A DNA stretch of 64,000 nucleotides. Origin: Brevibacillus fluminis. Its GTDB lineage: Bacteria; Bacillota; Bacilli; Brevibacillales; Brevibacillaceae. Below, piece by piece: positions 17,299-26,227 of the stretch (positions within the stretch are counted from its first letter, which is position 1; every line of letters begins with the position of its first letter). Below the pieces are notes generated by a model. It was not told the origin of the DNA. It did not search any database and was given only the letters and a program-made list of their open reading frames with translations. The stretch spans positions 310,001 to 374,000 of the forward strand of contig NZ_RHHQ01000008.1 of NCBI RefSeq assembly GCF_003710825.1, given 5' to 3'. The translations under genes and the position numbers were made by a program.

Positions 17299-18912
17299 CT
17301 ATCCTTCATATTCAATACGTCCGTCCACCATAGTTAGCCCAACCTTGGCATGGAGCAATTCCTCAGTAGGGCCGTCAAATAGATTACGATCCAATACAAC
17401 CAGATCGGCAAGTTTACCTTCCTCGAGAGTGCCCAATTCACGTTCCCGAAAGCTGCCATACGCCGGTCCATAGGTATAGGCACGCAACGCTTCCGCGAGT
17501 GTGATGCGGTCCTCGGGATTCCATACGCGATCCGGTTGGCCGCTGTTATCTATTCTTGTGACAGCCGAATAGATTTGCAGCAACGGATTGAGCGATGCAG
17601 CAATGGGAAAATCAGTACCGAAAGCGAGCGTCGCATCTGTCACTTTCAAGCGATTGATCGGAAAAACATGCTCAGCCCGGTCTTTGCCGATCCGTGCCGT
17701 AAATGCTTCGCGTTCGCACATAGCCAAATGGCTGGGCTGCATGGAAGCAATGACCTTACACTTGTGAAAGCGGGCGATATCATCCGGATGGATGACTTCG
17801 ATATGCTCGATCGCATGACGCGTGTCTTTGTCCCCATTTGTTTTTCTCGCCTCCTCAAATGCATCCAAGGCAAGCCGGACGGCAGCATCGCCGATCGCAT
17901 GAAACCGTATGCTGTACCCTGCCCGATCCGCTTCGACCACCCATTGCTTCAACGTCTCCAGTTCAAAGGAAGGCTCCCCGCGTGTTTCAGGATGATCGGT
18001 GTACGGCTCCAGCATATAGGCGGTATACCCCATAACGACACCGTCAATAAACCCTTTTAGTCCCGCAAATCGCAGCTTATCCGAACGATACTCTCGCTGC
18101 ATGTTCCGCGCGCTCTCCAAATTTCCTTGAAACGCACAGGTCAGATAGATTCGCAGAGGCAGGCTATCCGTTTCATCCAATTCTTTCAGTAGGCCCGGAT
18201 CCTGCAGCGTCTCATCAAACGGAGCATACATGTCATGGATGGACGTGATCCCCATGGAAGACGCCAAGCGGAAAAACGTTGCAATGATCTGCAGCTTTTT
18301 ATAGCGGGAGAATTTATACGCCTTGTCTGTGATAAGCGCAATTGCATTTTCATAGAGAACGCCGGTCAGCTCTCCATTTTCCCCTTTTTCCAAGCTGCCA
18401 TAGCTAGGAGCAGGGGTGCTCTCGTCGATATCTGCCATTTCCAATGCCTTGTTGTTCACCCAAGCAATGTGTCCGTCGGTATGAAACAAAATAACCGGGC
18501 GGTCCGGCAGCAATCGGTCGAGCGTTTCGCGCCGCGGTAATCGCTTGTTCTCCCAGAACGAAAAATCCCACTGCATCCCGATGATCCACTGTTCATCCGG
18601 ACGCGACTCGGCATACTCATAAACCATTTGTGCGGCTTCTTCTTCGGATCGCGCCGCATGCAGATTGACACTGTCTAACGTCAATCCCGCGAACATCATA
18701 TGCAAATGAAAATCATGAAAACCCGGCATGATCAACTGATTGCCAAACTCGTACACCTTCGTTTGCCCGCCGATATATGGCAAAATCTGCTCCTCCGAAC
18801 CGATTGCCACGATTTTGTTGCCCTTGATGGCAATGGAAGCCGGATGCGGCTCGTCCAAAAGGCCGGTGAAAACAGCATGGCTTGATAAAACGACATCTGC
18901 CTTTTCCTTCAT
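17299..18912 (-). CDS. YtcJ-type amidohydrolase 1
   Basis: Metal-dependent amidohydrolase of 537 residues in the YtcJ/N-substituted formamide deformylase group. It has the metal-binding His69 and His71 in MPGFHDFHLH, a TEW-free central barrel with HAIEHIEVIHPDDI carrying further ligands, GTDFPI near the C-terminus and the closing DLVVLDRNLF strand of the composite domain. AAGGAG precedes the ATG at 12 bases. It is the third gene of the DUF3237-chemoreceptor-YtcJ operon. Three other family members lie at 20504, 34490 and 45135, and copies 1-3 share long identical stretches. The family hydrolyses amide-type C-N bonds; the substrate here is unknown. Confidence 0.9.
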   Translation of the reverse strand: MKEKADVVLSSHAVFTGLLDEPHPASIAIKGNKIVAIGSEEQILPYIGGQTKVYEFGNQLIMPGFHDFHLHMMFAGLTLDSVNLHAARSEEEAAQMVYEYAESRPDEQWIIGMQWDFSFWENKRLPRRETLDRLLPDRPVILFHTDGHIAWVNNKALEMADIDESTPAPSYGSLEKGENGELTGVLYENAIALITDKAYKFSRYKKLQIIATFFRLASSMGITSIHDMYAPFDETLQDPGLLKELDETDSLPLRIYLTCAFQGNLESARNMQREYRSDKLRFAGLKGFIDGVVMGYTAYMLEPYTDHPETRGEPSFELETLKQWVVEADRAGYSIRFHAIGDAAVRLALDAFEEARKTNGDKDTRHAIEHIEVIHPDDIARFHKCKVIASMQPSHLAMCEREAFTARIGKDRAEHVFPINRLKVTDATLAFGTDFPIAASLNPLLQIYSAVTRIDNSGQPDRVWNPEDRITLAEALRAYTYGPAYGSFRERELGTLEEGKLADLVVLDRNLFDGPTEELLHAKVGLTMVDGRIEYEG

Positions 18913-18948
18913 TGCAATTCGTTTCTCCTTTTTTCGTTATGTGCATCG

Positions 18949-19770
18949 TCAAGTAACGGAGTGTTTCTTCAACGTAGCAGCGATCTCGGACACTTGATGA
19001 AAAGCGGTTGTGAATTCCTCAAGCAGCGCGAGATTTTCTCGTGACTGCATGGACAACTCCTGAATTCCCTCATTGAGCGTTTTGATCCTCTCTTGCATTT
19101 GCAGCAGCTGACCTTCGATCTCGTCTACCGATTTTTTGCTATGCTCCGCCAATTTCCGAATCTCATTGGCAACGACCACGAATCCTCTCCCATGTTCTGC
19201 CGCCCGCGCGGCCTCGATCGACGCATTTAACCCTAACAGGTTGGTCTGCGTCGAAATGGTTTTGATAAACGCAAGGATGCTGCGGATTTCATTCATGCTT
19301 TTGGCAAACTCTTGGGATTTTGCAGCAACCGCCTGAAACCGCTCGGCCGCATGGTGCGTGGCTCCTTTAATTTCTTTTGAAGAGGATGACATTTCCTGAA
19401 CAAGCGTCCCTAATTTTTCGGCCCCAAACCGGAAAAGGTCCACTCTCTCGGTGGAAGATAGCGATGTGAGTGCCCCAACGAGCTTTTGATCTTCATAGAC
19501 AGGCACCGCAATTCCGATGTAGGGGATTCCAAGCGATTCTGCGCCTTTTTCCTCACGCACGACCTTCTCGGACGTAATCGCCATGTAAGAAACGGTGTGC
19601 TTTAATTTTTCCAGTGGCGTCCCGATCTCAAGCGCCTTAAGCTTGAACGCCTTCCCCGGAAGATAGGCGATCAATTGATGCAGATCAAATAACGCTAAAC
19701 ATGTATCATCTGGATAGCTTGCCTGAATGTATGCGAGATTGTCTTGCAAATCCTGAAGTCTTCGTGACAT
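18949..19770 (-). CDS. Short soluble methyl-accepting chemotaxis-type protein
   Basis: Cytoplasmic chemoreceptor-like protein of 273 residues with no membrane segment. Residues about 1-125 form a small sensor domain ([20 protein letters not shown] suggests a cache/GAF-like fold). About 130-273 are a short coiled-coil signalling hairpin whose tip, [20 protein letters not shown], is the conserved receptor tip that contacts CheA and CheW. AAGGAGGTGG lies before the ATG at 19770; a longer frame to 19788 is less likely. It sits between DUF3237 and YtcJ-1 genes, so it may sense the hydrolase's substrate or product. The signalling domain is much shorter than in membrane receptors. Confidence 0.85.
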   Translation of the reverse strand: MSRRLQDLQDNLAYIQASYPDDTCLALFDLHQLIAYLPGKAFKLKALEIGTPLEKLKHTVSYMAITSEKVVREEKGAESLGIPYIGIAVPVYEDQKLVGALTSLSSTERVDLFRFGAEKLGTLVQEMSSSSKEIKGATHHAAERFQAVAAKSQEFAKSMNEIRSILAFIKTISTQTNLLGLNASIEAARAAEHGRGFVVVANEIRKLAEHSKKSVDEIEGQLLQMQERIKTLNEGIQELSMQSRENLALLEEFTTAFHQVSEIAATLKKHSVT

Positions 19771-19808
19771 GGGTACCACCTCCTTCAAGCGGTGCTGTAT
19801 GGCCCATC

Positions 19809-20234
19809 TTACGTAACCTTATAAAAACGGAGCCGAATCAACTCATCCTCAGCTACGACTTCCGCTTCGGCAACCATGATGGTGCGATTCAACCAGGCGT
19901 TCTGTTCACCACACGCACGAAACATCGGGGTCGTTCGGAAATAAATCACATCGGCCTTGGAAACACCATCATAGTAACCGCGATTTTCCACATAGATCTT
20001 ATCCCCATCCACCGTCTCGATCGTGTACACGGCCTTCACTTCTTCAATCCCGTCAGGACGGGCCACAAGCCAATCTGCGCCGCCGGGCAAGACAACCCCT
20101 TTCAAATCCGGTCCGTCGATCGTCCCACCGGTAATGGGGATCATATGCTGGATGCCCAGCGGTGTTTCTCCTATGACAACCGCCCTCTCAATTGCCACAT
20201 TAATTTCAAATGAAAATTGTAGTCCAATCGCCAT
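19809..20234 (-). CDS. DUF3237 family protein
   Basis: Protein of 141 residues that matches the DUF3237 pattern: [22 protein letters not shown] near the N-terminus (as [17 protein letters not shown]), [30 protein letters not shown], and FRTTPMF near the end. It is expected to be a small beta-barrel, with no signal peptide. The function of the family is not established; members often lie near catabolic genes. AAAGGGG precedes the ATG. It is the first gene of the operon with the soluble chemoreceptor and YtcJ-1. Confidence 0.85.
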   Translation of the reverse strand: MAIGLQFSFEINVAIERAVVIGETPLGIQHMIPITGGTIDGPDLKGVVLPGGADWLVARPDGIEEVKAVYTIETVDGDKIYVENRGYYDGVSKADVIYFRTTPMFRACGEQNAWLNRTIMVAEAEVVAEDELIRLRFYKVT

Positions 20235-20452
20235 TGGCTACTGCCCCTTTCCATACATGTGTTATCCCCGACCGTCAGCCAAGCTCCTCCCAGCATAAGC
20301 GAATAGGCATCCAACACCAGCAAATCGCTGGCAACGGCGCGCAATTATTAGAATTATACGAAAACGACCAACTTGAACCTACAACCACCAGTGACGAATT
20401 TGCTTTCGATTTTCGTCCATGGTAAAGGAGAAAACAAACGGCGCAACGCGCG

Positions 20453-20487
20453 GAAAAAGACTGACAACGAGGACGTCAGTCTTTTTC
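20453..20487. terminator. Bidirectional terminator after YtcJ-2
   Basis: Arms AAAAAGACTGAC (20454-20465) and GTCAGTCTTTTT (20475-20486) pair over 12 bases with a 9-base loop. The A and T flanks give a T run on either strand. It ends YtcJ-2 on the minus strand. Confidence 0.85.
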
Positions 20488-20503
20488 CTGAAAGATTGTT
20501 GCG

Positions 20504-22135
20504 TTACGTGAGGTCTTCCGCCGCATATACGATCGTTCCATCCACCATCGTCAATTTTACGGTTGTCGCTAAAATTTCTTCACTTGGCACGGCAAACAGA
20601 TTTCGATCAAGAACGACAATGTCCGCCAGTTTGCCAACTTCCAGCGTACCCAGCTCATGATCGCGGAAGGTGCCGTATGCTGGGGTCACGGTATACGCTT
20701 TTAGCGCATCCGCCAATGAGATGCTCTGCTCCGGATTCCACTGCTGTTCATCGCTGTTATCGATGCGTGTTACAGCACGATAGATCTCGGTCATCGGATT
20801 CAAGCCGACGATGGGAAAATCGCTACCGATCACAAGTTTTGCTCCTGTTTCTAGGATCGATCCGGTCGCCCATGCGTATTTGCCCCGCTCCTCCCCGATG
20901 CAGGCTAGATAGGTTTCACGATCGGCAGCGTACATATGATCCGGTTGAATCGATGCAATCACGCCCAATTTGTGAAAACGGGGGATGTCATCCGGATGAA
21001 TCACCTCGATGTGTTCAATCGAATGGCGGGAATCCCGTTTTCCATTCGCCTGCTGCGCCTCTTCAAAAGCGTCCAATGCCAAGCGCACGGCACCGTCGCC
21101 GACGGCGTGGAACCGAATGCTGAACCCTTCTCGGTCTGCGTCGCGCACCCACTTCTTGATGACGTCTGGAGGAAAAGCGGTGTCGCCGCACATTTCCGGC
21201 CGGTTTGCATACGGTCCAATCAAGTGTGCCGTATAGGCGGTCACCACTCCATCGATAAACTGCTTGAGCGCGACGACTCTCAGCATGCTTGATTGATACG
21301 TTTCTTTCAACTGCTTCGCCCGATCCAGATCGCTGTTCAAAGCCGGCAGCAAATGAATCCGTGCGGTGAGCTCTCCTTTGTCCTCGAATTCTTTGAGAAT
21401 CTCGTAATCCTCCAAAATCTCATACACTTCCGTCGCATACAGATCATTCATGGCTGTGACGCCAAGACAAGCCGCGTGCCGCAAGAAATTCGTAATGGTC
21501 CTATGTTTCTTTTCCTTGGTTAGTTTGTAGGCTCCTGCAGTTATCAATGTCATCGCGTGCTCGGATAAAATCCCGGTCGGTACTCCATTTTCATCCTTTT
21601 CGATAACCCCGAATGGGGGATTTGCCGTGTCTTTGGTGACATTCATCACTTCTAAGGCTTTGCTATTCACCCAAGCGTAGTGGCCCTCATTGTGGAAGAG
21701 AATCGCTGGACGGTCAGGCAGCACTTGATCCAATGAGGAGCGATGAGGCCACTGTTTCTTGTGCCAAAATCCCGCATCCCAGCTGAAACCGATGATCCAC
21801 TCTTCATCAGGATGCGACTCGGCATATTCCTTGACCATTGCCGCCACTTCTTCTTCCGAACGTGCGTCATGCAGATAGATGCTATCTAGATGAATGGCGC
21901 CCATAATGATATGAAGATGAAAATCGTGAAAGCCCGGCATAATCAACTGATCGCCAAACCGATAAATTTTGGTCTGTGGGCCGATCCATGACTCTAGTTC
22001 TTGCTCTTGGCCAATGGCAACGATTTTATTGCCCTGTATGGCAATCGCTGCAGCCATCGGTGTATCGGCAAGTCCTGTGAATACAGCGTTGCTGGTAAGA
22101 ATAACATCTGCTTGATGCTGGTTTTCCATCGACAT
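20504..22135 (-). CDS. YtcJ-type amidohydrolase 2
   Basis: Second YtcJ/formamide-deformylase-like amidohydrolase, 543 residues. Metal ligands His73 and His75 lie in MPGFHDFHLH, with HSIEHIEVIHPDDI and SDFPI segments as in copies 1 and 3. I choose the ATG at 22135, because GAGAGAGG ends 9 bases before it while the first ATG at 22144 touches that sequence. It is a single-gene unit: a terminator follows, and a -24/-12 promoter lies about 180 bp upstream. The divergent gene is a sigma-54 activator, the likely controller. An inverted repeat (22165-22181) lies in the leader just before the ribosome binding site. Confidence 0.9.
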   Translation of the reverse strand: MSMENQHQADVILTSNAVFTGLADTPMAAAIAIQGNKIVAIGQEQELESWIGPQTKIYRFGDQLIMPGFHDFHLHIIMGAIHLDSIYLHDARSEEEVAAMVKEYAESHPDEEWIIGFSWDAGFWHKKQWPHRSSLDQVLPDRPAILFHNEGHYAWVNSKALEVMNVTKDTANPPFGVIEKDENGVPTGILSEHAMTLITAGAYKLTKEKKHRTITNFLRHAACLGVTAMNDLYATEVYEILEDYEILKEFEDKGELTARIHLLPALNSDLDRAKQLKETYQSSMLRVVALKQFIDGVVTAYTAHLIGPYANRPEMCGDTAFPPDVIKKWVRDADREGFSIRFHAVGDGAVRLALDAFEEAQQANGKRDSRHSIEHIEVIHPDDIPRFHKLGVIASIQPDHMYAADRETYLACIGEERGKYAWATGSILETGAKLVIGSDFPIVGLNPMTEIYRAVTRIDNSDEQQWNPEQSISLADALKAYTVTPAYGTFRDHELGTLEVGKLADIVVLDRNLFAVPSEEILATTVKLTMVDGTIVYAAEDLT

Positions 22136-22164
22136 CGTTATCATCCTCTCTCATTGAAACAAAT

Positions 22165-22181
22165 TGAACCTCATTGGTTCA
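22165..22181. repeat. Inverted repeat TGAACC-N5-GGTTCA in the YtcJ-2 leader
   Basis: The half-site GGTTCA is the same as in the larger repeats at 22420 and 22468 but in the opposite order. It lies 30 bases before the YtcJ-2 start codon and could be an operator or an mRNA hairpin. Confidence 0.5.
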
Positions 22182-22312
22182 GGCCATCGTTTTCAGTTTT
22201 ATGAATTAATAGGTTGAATATTCCGTCTCTTGATTTGCTGTTCCACTTTTTTTGTACACGATTTCTCCTCTCCTTGCTTACTGTAATGGTCCCGCTATGG
22301 GAACATGTAAAT

Positions 22313-22328
22313 TGCAACACCCATGCCA
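22313..22328 (-). promoter_or_regulatory. Sigma-54 (-24/-12) promoter of YtcJ-2
   Basis: The minus strand reads TTGGCAT-N5-TTGCA with the correct 12-base spacing of GG and GC. Transcription would start near 22301, leaving a leader of about 165 bases. Candidate activator sites lie 90-175 bases upstream. Confidence 0.78.
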
Positions 22329-22380
22329 ACGTTCCCCTTTGCATGGATAGCTTAAGCGAGCAAAGGTCGCCAGTATTTAC

Positions 22381-22409
22381 TTAAAATTCAAACTACTTTG
22401 TCGTATAAT
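22381..22409 (+). promoter_or_regulatory. Vegetative promoter of the PAS sigma-54 activator
   Basis: TTAAAA, 17 bases, TATAAT (22404-22409). The -10 box is perfect and the -35 box is weak. The start point would fall just before the GGTTCA repeats, so binding there would also repress this gene. Confidence 0.45.
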
Positions 22410-22419
22410 GAATGGAAAT

Positions 22420-22487
22420 CGGTTCAATTGAAGCGTTTTTGGTTCGGTTTTTTTGTTGATGTAGCAAGGTTCACTCCCCATTGAACC
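22420..22487. promoter_or_regulatory. Candidate activator binding sites (GGTTCA repeats)
   Basis: GGTTCA-N8-TGAACC at 22468-22487 is a perfect inverted repeat. A related dyad with GGTTCAATTGAA lies at 22421-22432, and a lone GGTTC at 22441. The distance to the divergent -24/-12 promoter suits upstream activator sites. Confidence 0.55.
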
Positions 22488-22532
22488 GTTTGCGGTGCGA
22501 AAACGGTATCTGTTCCAAGGAGGATGCAAACG

Positions 22533-23954
22533 ATGTACGACATTCCTGACCAAATTGAAACGAAAGATCTTCTAAAAATTATGGATACCATTTCAAGTGG
22601 GATTAATATCTGTGACAGAAACGGAACGATTATTTGGGTGAATCAAGCGTGCTGCAAAATATTAAACAAAAGCAGGGTAGAGTTGATTGGCGGCAATGTC
22701 GTCCACATGAAAAAAGAAGGAGCGTTTACTCCTTCCGTAATCGAGATGGCTTTAAACGCCAAACAATCTGTCGCAACCGTGCAAGAGATTACCGGGGGAA
22801 ATAAGGTGGCAGTAGCAGCGGAGATTATTTTTGATGAAGAGGACAACCCCAAATACTGTTTGGCGCATGGCAATGATATAAGCAACTGGGTGGATCATGT
22901 ATCCAAGATCCACTGGGACGACATCCGCCCCATATTAAAACGGTACATGCAAGAAATAAAGAGTATGGATACCCGACTGATTTTAACCAAGGAAGCGCAG
23001 CCCTACGTCGGGCTAAGTAAAGCACACGAACTGCTGGCTGATATCATGGGAAGAGTGGCACGAGTTGATTCAACTGTGCTGATAACAGGTGAAACCGGTG
23101 TTGGGAAAAACGTAGCGGCAAAGCGTATTCACGATTTGAGCGAACGGCGCAATCATCCATTTGTTCACTTAAATTGTGCAGCGATTCCGGATTTACTGCT
23201 CGAATCAGAAATATTTGGTTACCACAAAGGAGCGTTTACAGGGGCGAATCCAACTGGCAAACCAGGGCTGGTCAAACTGGCTGAAAAAGGAACGCTTTTT
23301 TTGGACGAGATCAGTGAACTTCCGATCCATTTGCAGTCCAAGCTGCTTCAATTACTGCAAGACAAAACCTATATGCCCATTGGCGGTTCCCAGCTGCTCA
23401 AGGCTGATGTTCGCATCATCGTCGCTACGAACCGCGAGATTGAGGAAATGGTGCGGGAAGGCAAATTTCGAGCTGATCTGTATTACCGCCTCCATATTTT
23501 GCCGGTTACCATTCCACCGCTACGTAAGCGAAAAGAAGATATTTTACCTCTACTTCACTACTATCTGAAAAAAAGCAATCAGATGCACAATCAAAAACGG
23601 ACATTCTCCAAGCAAGTGCTCGATGTATTTCAACAATATCAATGGCCGGGCAATATACGCGAGCTGGAAAATACGGTTGAGCGACTCGTCATCATGGCAA
23701 AAGAGGAAGAGATCGCGGTTCACGATTTGCCTCACTCCTTTCTTACCACAACGATGAAAACGGAAACCATCGAGTCTTTGAGAGAAGGCAAAACGTTAAG
23801 CGAGATTCTCGAAAGTGTCGAAAAGAGCATTATTGAGCACGCATTCATAGAAAATAAGACAACGCGAAAAACGGCAAAAGCCCTTGGAATTACCCAAACC
23901 TCGCTGATGCGTCGATTAGGCAAGTACAAAATCCGCAGCGAAATGAATCTTTAA
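22533..23954 (+). CDS. PAS-containing sigma-54-dependent activator (EBP1)
   Basis: Enhancer-binding protein of 473 residues that opens sigma-54 promoters by ATP hydrolysis. A PAS domain (about 15-110, ISSGINICDRNGTIIWVNQA) is followed by an AAA+ domain with Walker A GETGVGKN at about 186, the sigma-contact loop GAFTGA at 233-238, LFLDEISELP (Walker B) and the arginine-finger region FRADLYYRL. A Fis-type helix-turn-helix ends the protein (TRKTAKALGITQTSLMRRL). ATG at 22533 has AAGGAGG 9 bases upstream; an earlier ATG at 22524 touches it. It is divergent from YtcJ-2, whose promoter is of sigma-54 type. The stop overlaps the convergent gerC-like stop by 4 bp. Confidence 0.93.
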   Translation: MYDIPDQIETKDLLKIMDTISSGINICDRNGTIIWVNQACCKILNKSRVELIGGNVVHMKKEGAFTPSVIEMALNAKQSVATVQEITGGNKVAVAAEIIFDEEDNPKYCLAHGNDISNWVDHVSKIHWDDIRPILKRYMQEIKSMDTRLILTKEAQPYVGLSKAHELLADIMGRVARVDSTVLITGETGVGKNVAAKRIHDLSERRNHPFVHLNCAAIPDLLLESEIFGYHKGAFTGANPTGKPGLVKLAEKGTLFLDEISELPIHLQSKLLQLLQDKTYMPIGGSQLLKADVRIIVATNREIEEMVREGKFRADLYYRLHILPVTIPPLRKRKEDILPLLHYYLKKSNQMHNQKRTFSKQVLDVFQQYQWPGNIRELENTVERLVIMAKEEEIAVHDLPHSFLTTTMKTETIESLREGKTLSEILESVEKSIIEHAFIENKTTRKTAKALGITQTSLMRRLGKYKIRSEMNL

Positions 23955-25102
23955 TTCGCGTTCATCGATAGCAAGCTAGTATGCTCAATATGGCTGTTCA
24001 CCACGATCCGAAACTGGACATGCGGAAACATTTGCTCCCATTTCGCTTTCATGGTTTTCCAAGCTTGCGGATGCTCCCGATGGATCAGTTCGCCAACTCC
24101 CAATAGATCAAGATTATTTTTTTGCATATACACGATGAATTCTTGCATTTGCTGTTTCAATTTTTCATTCAGGCGCTGCTCCATTTTCTCAATTTCTGTA
24201 GTGGTGATCTCGGTCCCACACTGAACGTCTACGATATTGAAGTCGCTGAACAGCTCAATGGTAAGCTGCGGCGCCTTCCCTTTCAGGACGCTGCTTATTT
24301 TTGAATGATTGTGTGTATTTTCAAAGGTGATTTTTCCGGTTGGTTTCTCACAGGAAAGCGTTTCGACTGCACCACTCGCTTCATTGATGGCACGAAGATA
24401 GGATTTGGTTTTGCCTGCATCCATGTATGAATGGAGCTTATCACCCTTAAAGGCGAAGAGACCCACGGTTCGGATCGATTTTTGATTGGAGATTGGCAGT
24501 TTGAACATTTGAACCGCGGGTATCGTTAAATCATGGTATTGATTGATCAACGTTTGCGATACTTGGATTTGGGTCATCTTTTTCGTGTTCGCTGTGGTTT
24601 TTTGAGCGTCGACTAGCCCTCTTAACCCAGTGGAAATGAACGCTTGCTGAGGGATACGTGTTCCAAGGAGGTCTGCAGCCCGCTGTTCCGCGATGAACAC
24701 GTTCATGGTATTGCGAAAATGGCGCTGCCGCATAAGCACATCAAAGTACTTCCTAATTCCTCCTTTGGCCAAATCCTTGCTGATGATGAGCGCGTTCGCA
24801 TGGCCCCAGATCAAATAGCGCGAGGAGCTGTTCCGGAGTTTTCTTGCTGCTTCGAATATCGACTCTCCTGTAACCGTGAGAAAAACAGGCTTTCCTTTTA
24901 AACCGATGGGCCCTTGAGTCTGACTCTGAGAAACCAAGTCGGATATCTCAATGGTTAATCGAATCTGGTTGCCCTTCTCTTTATCAACCGCTACGGTATG
25001 AATAATAGCAACGTTGTTTAACTCTTCCCTCCCCCAGCATCCTGTCATCGTGATCAGGAGGAGAACAATCATCAAAACAACGACAATCGGATGTCTGTTC
25101 AT
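23951..25102 (-). CDS. Ger(x)C family spore germination lipoprotein
   Basis: C-subunit of a nutrient germinant receptor, 383 residues. It has a lipoprotein signal with the cysteine in LLLITMTGCWGREELNN; CWxxxELN after the lipidated Cys is typical of GerC proteins. It also has RYLIWGHANALIISKDLAKGG in parts and a C-terminal domain with HREHPQAWKTMKAKWEQMF. It would sit on the outer face of the spore inner membrane. GGGGGAT precedes the ATG. It is the last gene of the gerA-gerB-gerC operon, and its stop overlaps the EBP1 stop on the other strand. Confidence 0.93.
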   Translation of the reverse strand: MNRHPIVVVLMIVLLLITMTGCWGREELNNVAIIHTVAVDKEKGNQIRLTIEISDLVSQSQTQGPIGLKGKPVFLTVTGESIFEAARKLRNSSSRYLIWGHANALIISKDLAKGGIRKYFDVLMRQRHFRNTMNVFIAEQRAADLLGTRIPQQAFISTGLRGLVDAQKTTANTKKMTQIQVSQTLINQYHDLTIPAVQMFKLPISNQKSIRTVGLFAFKGDKLHSYMDAGKTKSYLRAINEASGAVETLSCEKPTGKITFENTHNHSKISSVLKGKAPQLTIELFSDFNIVDVQCGTEITTTEIEKMEQRLNEKLKQQMQEFIVYMQKNNLDLLGVGELIHREHPQAWKTMKAKWEQMFPHVQFRIVVNSHIEHTSLLSMNAN

Positions 25103-25114
25103 ATAGATCCCCCA

Positions 25115-26209
25115 TCAAGCGGATTTTTTGTTTATTTGATTCACAATGATTGCCAGGAGAAGCACGAGTGAGGGAATGGCGAGTTGAAACACGGAAAAAT
25201 ACCAGGCGCCTGCGGAGTAGACATCATCAAGTTGAGCAAAGGTTGGCACTTTGAACCGTGTGATCACAATCATGGAGAGAGCGATTGGGATGATGATCGC
25301 TCGAGGATTGCTTATCTGCAGAATCGTTGAGAGAGCCTGCACGCTTCCCATAAAATAACTTGTGATCTTAACGAAAACCCCAATCATCCACATCGTGATG
25401 ATTAAGATATCCAGGCGATCTAGGATATTCGCAATGTTAATGTTCTGGATCAATGAAAACGTAGGGTATGTAAGGGTTGCAGCGGTTTCTGCGCCCACTA
25501 GCATAACGACAGAAACGACTGCGGAGCAAATGAAAAACATCGTCAAGCCAATTCCTGCAGTCGCATACAAGGGCGTAAATTTCGTTTTACGAACATGATT
25601 GATGATCATCGAAATGATCATCACGTCCCCAAAGAAGGTTTCCGTAACAAGGAATTGCCGAAACGGTGCAGCGATCCCATTTTCTAAAACAGGGAGCAAA
25701 TAGTGCGGGTGGTACTCATTAACCAGTAAACAAAAACTAATAAAATAGATGCCAACGATAATCGGAAATAATAACTCTGATACGCTGGCAAACACCTCTA
25801 CACCATGAAAGGTCGCGTACACTGCCATGAGCAAGGCGATGATCGCGTAAACGAAAAATGGCGTTGACGGTTCAACGGTAATCAACAAAAAGTCTACGAA
25901 TTCCCGTATCACCCAGGTAGATATATCGATAAAGTAAAAGAGATAAACAAAATTGAGCAGCCCCCCAAACACTTTTCCCAGCAGCTGTTGATGAATTTCC
26001 ATCAGATTTTTTCCTGGGTACAATCGCTCCATCCATAGGAATACATAGAGATTGAGCAAGCCTACCAAACCAGAAACGAGAACAACCAGCCACCCATCCC
26101 TCCCCGCAATTTGGGAGACTGCTCTGGGGATGTACAGAATCGATGATGCGATTGTGATGATCGAAATGAGAATCATGAATTGACGATTCGTAATAATTTC
26201 TTTTCTCAT
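25115..26209 (-). CDS. GerB-type spore germination permease
   Basis: Membrane B-subunit of a germinant receptor, 364 residues with ten hydrophobic segments, related to the amino acid-polyamine transporter superfamily. Typical parts are ITNRQFMILISIITIASSIL at the N-terminus and VVLVSGLVGLLNLYVFLWM. This subunit binds the germinant in characterised receptors. It lies 12 bp before the C-subunit gene and 18 bp after the A-subunit gene. The ligand cannot be predicted. Confidence 0.93.
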   Translation of the reverse strand: MRKEIITNRQFMILISIITIASSILYIPRAVSQIAGRDGWLVVLVSGLVGLLNLYVFLWMERLYPGKNLMEIHQQLLGKVFGGLLNFVYLFYFIDISTWVIREFVDFLLITVEPSTPFFVYAIIALLMAVYATFHGVEVFASVSELLFPIIVGIYFISFCLLVNEYHPHYLLPVLENGIAAPFRQFLVTETFFGDVMIISMIINHVRKTKFTPLYATAGIGLTMFFICSAVVSVVMLVGAETAATLTYPTFSLIQNINIANILDRLDILIITMWMIGVFVKITSYFMGSVQALSTILQISNPRAIIIPIALSMIVITRFKVPTFAQLDDVYSAGAWYFSVFQLAIPSLVLLLAIIVNQINKKSA

Positions 26210-26227
26210 TTCTCCATCCGCCTCTCC

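Noticed and set aside
20321..20343. TGGCA-like and GCAA-like sequences upstream of DUF3237 as a further sigma-54 promoter
   Set aside because: The GG and GC elements do not have the required 12-base spacing or the right orientation on either strand.
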